Part shown: one piece after another, positions 59,001 through 64,000 of the stretch
Numbering within the stretch: the first letter of the stretch is position 1
How the letters are laid out: the number at the start of each line of letters is the position of its first letter
From: Macrostomum hystrix
Lineage: Eukaryota > Platyhelminthes > Macrostomidae
Reading direction: 5' to 3'
NCBI GenBank assembly: GCA_950097015.1
Contig: CATNEN010000002.1
Location: 5,735,001-5,799,000, forward strand
DNA length: 64,000 bases
Notes under the pieces: generated by a model
What the model saw: only the letters and a program-made list of their open reading frames with translations
The model's database searches: none
What the model was told of the DNA's origin: nothing
Program-made: the position numbers and the translations under genes

Positions 59001-61599
59001 GAGCAAATGGCTTAAAGTAACTTTGCACTGACGAGAAATAGCAGTAATGTGTTCTACTGAGCAAATGGCTTAAAGTAGCTTTGCACTGACGAGAAATAGC
59101 AGTAATGTGTTCTACTGAGCAAATGGCTTAAAGTAACTTTGCACTGACGAGAAATAGCAGTAATGTGTTCTACTGAGCAAATGGCTTAAAGTAGCTTTGC
59201 ACTGACGAGAAATAGCAGTAATGTGTTCTACTGAGCAAATGGCTTAAAGTAACTTTGCACTGACGAGAAATAGCAGTAATGTGTTCTACTGAGCAAATGG
59301 CTTAAAGTAACTTTGCACTAACGAGAAATAGCAGTAATGTGTTCTACTGAGCAAATGGCTTAAAGTAACTTTGCACTGACGAGAAAATGACATCAATCAT
59401 AAATAGAAGTTTGGTACAGACTGTCTGCTATCTGTCTGCCTCTAGAATTAAAACTGTAATCTCTACAGACAAGTCAGGGGTAGTAATCACGTAGACAATT
59501 GATTCTAATTGAAATTGGCAATTGGCAATGACAAGACAGATGCAAACACAATGTCACTCACTCTATGTAGAACACGCCGTACTTTGGATCAACGACTTTC
59601 TCCCAACCTTCGGGCAACAGTTCGTCATCTCCTCCGCCTCCGATTGTCACAGTCGCTGCTGCTGTTGCTGTGCCATTCTTTCCTCCGCCATTGTTGACTG
59701 CGCTAGAACTATTCGCTGCCTCAACTGCTTCGCTGCTAGACTGGGATCTCAATCGACGCAAAGAAGTATCAGCTAGGCTGACATTGCTGACGTCCTCGAA
59801 GACGCTGCTGCCGCGAAATAAACCAGTAGCTTCGGGCGATGGCTTCGGCGTGCCGTACCTATGAATTGTTGGGTAGGCTTCTAGTGGGAATGATGGCAGA
59901 ATATCTGATATTTGGGATAAATCAGGTTAAAGGGAGAATATCTGCTCTTAGGGATAAATCTGGTGAATGGGAAAATATCTGCTCTTAGGGATAAATCTGG
60001 TGAATGGGAAAATATCTGCTCTTAGGGATAGATATGGTGAATGGGAAAATATCTGCTCTTAGGGATAGATGTAGTGAATTTGAGAATATCTGCTCTTAGG
60101 GATAGATATGGTGAATGGGAGAATATCTGCTCTTAGGGATAGATGTAGTGAATTGGAGAATATCTGCTCTTAGGGATAGATATGGTGAATTGGAGAATAT
60201 CTGCTCTTAGGGATAGATAGGGTGAATGGGAGAATATCTGCTCTTAGGGATAGATATGGTGAATGGGAGAATATCTGCTCTTAGGGATAGATATGGTGAA
60301 TGGGAGAATATCTGCTCCTAGGGATAGATAGGGTGAATGGGAGAATATCTGCTCCTAGGGATAGATAGGGTGAATGGGAGAATATCTGCTCTTAGGGATA
60401 GATATGGTGAATGGGAGAATATCTGCTCTTAGGGATAGATAGGGTGAATGGGAGAATATCTGCTCCTAGGGATAGATATGGTGAATCGGAGAATATCTGC
60501 TCCTAGGGATAGATATGGTGAATGGGAGAATATCTGCTCCTAGGGATAGATATGGTGAATGGGAGAATATCTGCTCCTAGGGATAGATAGGGCGAATGGG
60601 AAAATATCTGCTCTTAGGGATAGATATGGTGAATGGGAGAATATCTGCTCTTAGGGATAGATATGGTGAATGGGAGAATATCTGCTCTTAGGAATAGATG
60701 GGAGAATAGATGGTGAATGGGAGAAGATCTGCTCTTATGGAAAAATACCTGCTCCTGGGGATAAACCTGGTTATTGAGAGAATACCTGCTCTTGGGGTCC
60801 AGGATAAATCTGGTAAAAGGGAGAATACCTGCTCTTGGGTATAAATCTGGTTTATGGGGAATTCTATTCTAGGGAATTAGCGAGACTAACATGTAAATAT
60901 GCTTTTTATTAGGATGTAAGAATACCACTTAAAGGGGATAATTATTGCTTATTTAATAATACTTTTGACAATCATAAACGGCCATAAAAGTTAGCAAAGG
61001 AAGCACTGAATACAGAATCTCCAAATCACCAACCTATTTCCTTCAAAGAGACCACTCTCAAGCAACTGGCCTGTTCGGTCCATTTCCAGGAACTGATCGA
61101 CACTGAGAAATCGATAATCCACTCCATCGACTTCTTGCTCCCTTCTAGGCCGGGTTGTGACAGGCACAGTTCTCAAATAGAGATTCTCCCTGATAGTATT
61201 CTGCAGAGTATAGTCGGCGCTTTCAACGCGAAATTTTGCACTTAAAAACTTCCTCAGGTCAGTCGGCAGCAAGCTGGCTAGAACAGTCTTGACCATTATT
61301 GGAGACCCATTTTTAGTCAGCTTCTCAACTAGCTCTTTGACATCCCTGAGCGTGAAGCCGCTAACTCGGTGTCCTTGAATTTCCAGTATGACACTATCTG
61401 GCAATAGATTGCCGTGCCATAGGACGCATTTCTTCTCGTCTACACTGTTCAATAGACAGAATTGGCCATTGTCAGCACCACCAGCTAGGTCCAACACTAG
61501 AAAACCATCAGTGATTTGAGCAGAAACTGTCACCTCGCGAATCTGAGTGCTCCAATGCTGCTGCTGCTTGTTGAAATTGTCTTCATTATTACGTCTCAT
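47029..61599 (-). CDS. MAGI: MAGI family membrane-associated guanylate kinase scaffold, nine exons
   Basis: Exons in order of transcription: 61599-61034, 59858-59562, 54534-54413, 52934-52699, 51781-51296, 51145-50860, 50440-49878, 48907-48381 and 47395-47029. All are GT-AG, phases match, and the sum is 3450 nt (1149 aa). An in-frame TGA lies just before the ATG. Domain order is a weak PDZ0 (residues about 18-105), a partial GUK (about 115-190, ENLYLRTVPVTTRPRREQEV), one WW (about 269-299, LPEGWEKVVDPKYG and HINKKTQYERP) and five PDZ domains. Their binding loops are GLGI, GFGF, GLGI, GFGF and GFGF, near 388, 536, 833, 927 and 1065. A Ser/Ala/Gln-rich linker with a seven-Gln run lies between PDZ2 and PDZ3. 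The MAGI GUK lacks kinase function. The protein scaffolds junction and synapse receptors at the membrane. Only one WW is present where vertebrate MAGIs have two. Confidence 0.93.
47430..48310 (-). repeat. minisatellite, 20-bp unit, about 44 copies, MAGI intron 8
   Basis: Plus-strand unit GAGGATGGAGTGACATAGCT. On the MAGI coding strand each unit reads CACTCCATCCTCAG, which resembles a polypyrimidine tract with AG acceptor. It starts 35 bp upstream of the final exon. Confidence 0.95.
49025..49815 (-). repeat. minisatellite, 24-bp unit, about 32 copies, MAGI intron 7
   Basis: Unit contains AACTGTGATCCCATTGGAGT followed by TGAT. The right end (49610-49810) shifts to a variant GTACATGATAACCATGATCC. 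Several frames are open on both strands because the unit lacks stops. Confidence 0.94.
50505..50850 (-). repeat. minisatellite, 37-bp unit, about 9 copies, MAGI intron 6
   Basis: Unit contains GGGTGCGACTAGGGGGTAAG followed by AGAACCAGTGAGGTGGT. Pyrimidine-rich on the coding strand. It begins about 10 bp after the exon 6 donor. Confidence 0.92.
51956..52182 (+). mobile_element. tRNA-derived SINE, family B, near full length
   Basis: The head has an A box (TAGCTCAGTGGTTAGGGCG) and a B box (GGGTTCGATTCCC) at tRNA spacing, but the acceptor ends do not pair. The body has ACCAGCATTAGCTGGGG and the tail CAGTCCATGGACTGAACAG, which contains the palindrome GTCCATGGAC. Lies in MAGI intron 4, opposite strand. 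Confidence 0.7.
52338..52682 (+). mobile_element. tRNA-derived SINE, family A, full length with target duplication
   Basis: The head has an A box (TGGCAGAGTGGTTAACGCG, Leu/Ser-like) and a B box (GAGCTCGATTCC). The body contains GCGGCGAGGCCACATTC and the tail ACTAAATGATGTGCCATTGC. It is flanked by ATTATCGTACAAT (52325-52337) and ATTATCGTGCAAT (52683-52695), a 13-bp target duplication with one mismatch. The right copy lies at MAGI intron 4 positions +4 to +16. Confidence 0.75.
53018..53222 (+). mobile_element. SINE family B copy
   Basis: B box GGGAGTTCGAATCC near 53068, then the family B tail CAGTCCACGGACTGAACAAC and CTGTACACAGCC. The A box is degenerate. MAGI intron 3. Confidence 0.6.
53860..54252 (-). 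repeat. minisatellite, 46-bp unit, about 8.5 copies, MAGI intron 3
   Basis: Unit contains CAGTCGTTTTGCAAAATGAC and ACTAGCACCTATCTAAATAA. Some copies lack one base pair group in ATCTA(AAT)AAT. Confidence 0.93.
55064..56573 (+). mobile_element. Tc1/mariner transposon, about 1.5 kb, in MAGI intron 2
   Basis: Imperfect terminal inverted repeats of about 75 bp (CTCAACAACATTAAAAACCG at the left, inverted at the right) are bounded by TA at 55062-55063 and 56574-56575. The single coding region is transcribed opposite to MAGI. The ends and the reading frame are well preserved, so this copy is fairly recent. Confidence 0.9.
55278..56306 (+). pseudogene. Tc1-type transposase with one in-frame stop codon
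   Basis: A 342-residue transposase frame is broken only by TGA at 55707-55709; the frame continues unchanged on both sides. The N-terminus (about 1-110) has the paired helix-turn-helix DNA-binding region (MSIRAVARRFSRSRSTIRSL), with a basic second part. The catalytic triad is complete and spaced DD34E. The first Asp is in VVFTDESRF, the second in LQDDNAPPHRA and the Glu in DINPIEHVWD. The stop falls just before the first catalytic Asp, so the product as written would lack the whole catalytic domain. There are no frameshifts. Confidence 0.88.
56910..57615 (-). repeat. minisatellite, 28-bp unit, about 25 copies, MAGI intron 2
   Basis: Unit contains CTCTAGATCTATCGGCTGTT followed by CATCCCAT. 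It has a moderate rate of variants (AACTGC for ATCGGC, TTTATC for TTCATC). Confidence 0.92.
58218..58305 (-). mobile_element. SINE family A fragment
   Basis: The minus strand reads GCCTCTCGATTCCGCGGCGA then GGCCACATT and GGGGCGCAG, matching 52370-52435. MAGI intron 2, same strand as MAGI. Confidence 0.6.
58565..59388 (-). repeat. 58-bp tandem repeat, about 14 near-identical copies, MAGI intron 2
   Basis: Unit contains CGAGAAATAGCAGTAATGTG and TGAGCAAATGGCTTAAAGTA. Copies differ mainly at one site (AGTAAC or AGTAGC), and these two types partly alternate. Among the most uniform arrays here. Confidence 0.96.
59920..60850 (-). repeat. minisatellite, 37-bp unit, about 24 copies, MAGI intron 1
   Basis: Unit contains GAGAATATCTGCTCTTAGGG followed by ATAGATATGGTGAATGG. 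Starts about 60 bp upstream of MAGI exon 2 on the coding strand. Confidence 0.94.
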
Positions 61600-61876
61600 T
61601 GTTTTTGGTCAGACAAGATGGATTGACTCTTGTGCAATGGGGAAGGTCAATAGGACACAAAGCACACAGCCAATAGCAACGAGCGCTGGCCTTAAAAGGC
61701 GCAGCACAGCTAGAAAGAAATTTTTGTTGCCGGAGAATGTTCTCAAACTGTTATCCATGCAAAATGCAAAACTACTTATTAGACTTATTTTGAAAACAGT
61801 TTTTTCAGAAACTAACAGCTAATGGGAACACAAAAAGTAACCTTGCAAAAAGTAACAATCATTACCCAATTCTTAG
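61600..61876 (-). promoter_or_regulatory. likely 5' UTR and promoter region of MAGI
   Basis: Sequence directly upstream of the MAGI start. It holds a CCAAT at 61668-61672 and a palindromic CCTTAAAAGG near 61691. No TATA box with good spacing, so the start of transcription is not fixed. Confidence 0.3.
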
Positions 61877-61998
61877 TGTGCTCACAAGTCAGCGAAATGG
61901 GCAGAATTGCCTCCTTGCTGGCTCCAGCCTCCAGGTCTAGTGTCACTAAATGATGTGCCATTGCCTACAGCCTTCTTGTAATTATTATTATTATTATA
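61877..61998 (+). mobile_element. SINE family A, 3' end only
   Basis: GTGTGCTCACAAGTCAGCGA, AATGGGCAGAATTGCCTCC and ACTAAATGATGTGCCATTGC match 52560-52650. It ends in an ATT-repeat tail, the microsatellite-like 3' end of the SINE. Strongly 5' truncated. Confidence 0.7.
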
Positions 61999-62387
61999 CT
62001 TATGTATACAATTGAAAATATAGGCGTTTAGGCAAAAATATTGAGCTTGAAGAACAAATATAAATGACTATAGCTAAATGGGGCCAATGCCAATACTTAA
62101 ATATTCAATAATCTTAAGTCTTAACAAAAACACTTGTCATGCTGATACTACATTTAGAAGCTATGTAGTGTCAATGTCAGCATAATATTATTATTAGTTA
62201 TGCTAATATTAACTAATTTATAAATGTGAGCAAATATATCATATGTTTAATTTTACTTTGCCTGAACATATAGGGGCCTATATAAAACTCGGCAATGTTC
62301 TACTTCTGTTCGTTATATTATTTTTTTGTTTGCAAATGACAGATAACGACAAAAAAACAAGTTTAATGGTAACAAAAAGTCATAGTT

Positions 62388-62606
62388 TGGTCAGACAGTT
62401 CTGAAAAGTCTTGGTCAGTCTTTCTTCTTTCAAACCGGGTAAGTGCCTAATCCAGTAGAGGAGGCGACCGAAGCTATTCTTGGGGTATAGACAGCGCCAT
62501 AAGAATTCTTCGAGGTGGCTTTCGAATAGAGCAGCACTCGTGCCATGCATTTGACGCAGCTTGGCCTTCGCAAAATCTTCAGCTGCAGAATTCTGTGCCT
62601 TAGCTT
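62388..62606 (-). mobile_element. transposase C-terminal fragment, Merlin/IS1016 (ISXO2-like) type
   Basis: The minus strand has an open stretch of about 70 codons that includes KLRQMHGTSAALFESHLEEF and continues LWRCLYPKN. It resembles the end of ISXO2-like transposases, where MHGTS, a Ser-His-Leu-Glu-Glu-Phe block and LWR follow the last catalytic residue. A stop lies a few codons upstream and the catalytic part is missing, so it is a relic. Confidence 0.5.
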
Positions 62607-62609
62607 CCT

Positions 62610-63340
62610 ATTTCCCCATATTTGCCAGATTTTGCCATAGACATAGATCCAAGTGTCAAGTCACGGCAAAGCCACGTCAGCACAACTTTTCAAACTCAGA
62701 ATGCACGTGTGGCACGAATTCAAACGAAAAAATAATATAATGAACGGAAGTAGAATATTGCCTAAAACTCCATATGTAAAATCATACATGCAGAAAAATG
62801 TTGATTATGTATCCAAAGATTATAGGTTAGGACTAACAATAAGCCATGGCTCAAACCAAGAAGTAGGCCTATATAGTATGTTAAACAAACAAACAAAGGC
62901 AGTGGCTTGAGATCTGGGACTAGTAGACCTCAATGTTAAAGAGCTAGAGATCCAACAATGGCAGACCCGACCCGACATGGAATGGCTAGAGATCTAGCAG
63001 TATGTATTTACTGCACCTATACTGTACACGAATTGAAATGAGAGCTTCTGGTTCTTAGGCCCTAAACAAGAAACTGCAAGCAGAAGCAGTGTCGTTATAA
63101 TGGAGTAAGCCTTTTGAATAGGTCTAACATACTTATGTATATATGATTTTAGAACCAGAAAACACAGAAGGCAAGTTTTGTGGTCGGTATTCTATACATA
63201 TCGACAAAAAACTTTTGTGCAACTTTAAAACATTTAAACTGTGGGGAAATAACTACGCATCGGTTTGACTCGTTTTTAAAATAAGTTATAGGGGCTAATC
63301 TTGACTTAAAGAAGCTTAAATTTTGACGGCAGATTTCCGC
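62610..63340. other. intergenic, nothing recognised
   Basis: The 85-codon frame at 62653-62910 has no homology that I recognise and AT-biased codons, and is not called. Confidence 0.4.
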
Positions 63341-63349
63341 AAAAAATAT

Positions 63350-63412
63350 ATATGTAGGGCTCGATCCCAGGACCCTCGCCCTGGCAGCCCCATGCTGCCG
63401 AATCTCTAACAG
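63350..63412 (-). mobile_element. tRNA-like SINE head
   Basis: The minus strand carries GGATCGAGCCC as a B-box-like element. The preceding GTTAGAGATTCGGCAGC is A-box-like. No full cloverleaf. Confidence 0.35.
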
Positions 63413-64000
63413 TTTGACATTGGGACCGTTGATGGATGGATTGATTTGTGGCTCCACAACCTTAAAAGATCTGTCTATATTACCGTACATTTAAACGTGC
63501 GCAAAAAAAAATTGCAAGGTAAAAAAACAAAAAACACCGATTTTTTCGCTACATATATGGCCTACACGTGTAAAAAGCGTATTGAACTTTGTGATCTTAT
63601 AAAACATTAAATGAATTAAAATTGCTTAAAGCATAGTTGTTTTAACTTTTGTCAGTTTAAAGCACGTGTTTAAACATAAAAAATTCAACAGGACAAATAT
63701 TTTAAAAGTCACCAATTGTGTGTGTTTTGCTTTAAGTGATGTCTTTCAGCTTATAGTAGACATATAATAATTATACTATGCTTAATGGTAATTATGAATC
63801 AGTGTGGTCCTAAAACACATTTCTACATATTCGATTTTTTCTCATAATTGCTTTTTGTTGTTTGTTTTTGTAAAAAATATACTTAAAGTAGGCCTAGTAG
63901 GCTAAATAAGCAATCACTGCATATGTAACTAAATAAAGTTGGTACTCAAGATTAAGACAAAAAACCTTGGTTCAAAAAAAGAATCAGCCAAGTGCAAGGA

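Noticed and set aside
62653-62910. 85-codon frame near the right end
   Set aside because: No family resemblance, AT-biased codons and no splice context.

Overview
This window is nuclear DNA of an invertebrate animal. Genes have GT-AG introns, exons are GC-rich against AT-rich introns, and there is an elongator tRNA-Met with a pol III terminator. Also present are tRNA-derived SINEs, Tc1/mariner, hAT-like and Merlin-like DNA transposons, and animal-specific proteins (a MAGI scaffold and a three-Ig, probably GPI-anchored adhesion protein). A protostome, perhaps lophotrochozoan, is my guess; the sequence alone does not fix the phylum.

Layout. 1-372 (-): 5' end of an unrecognised gene running off the window. 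1484-2484: an inverted-repeat element split by a hAT-type MITE. 4639-6484 (+): three-exon C2HC/C2H2 zinc-finger gene, followed by a 1.4-kb array of 28-bp repeats. 9309-9380 (-): tRNA-Met. 9467-10000 (-): probable LINE relic. 10371-14639 (+): cytosolic NAD-dependent glycerol-3-phosphate dehydrogenase, with an extra duplicated-looking exon. 19314-42791 (+): nine-exon Ig-superfamily gene (IgLON/lachesin/DIP-like) with its own promoter region. 47029-61599 (-): nine-exon MAGI scaffold gene, convergent with the Ig gene and carrying an almost intact Tc1/mariner copy in intron 2. 61600-64000: intergenic, with SINE and Merlin-like fragments.

The striking property is tandem repetition. About 31 separate minisatellite arrays, with units of 16-60 bp and mostly unrelated sequence, cover about a third of the window by my count. 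Nearly every intron longer than about 400 bp holds its own array. The arrays lack stop codons in several frames, so they produce many long but spurious open frames; none is called as a gene.

The genes are ordinary neighbours, not a functional cluster. The MAGI scaffold and the Ig protein both belong to cell-junction or neuronal adhesion biology, but nothing here shows a functional link. The most interesting points are the duplicated GPDH exon, inverted minisatellites with 17-nt complementarity around Ig exon 2, a MAGI with a single WW domain, and a SINE lying within 16 nt of a MAGI splice donor.
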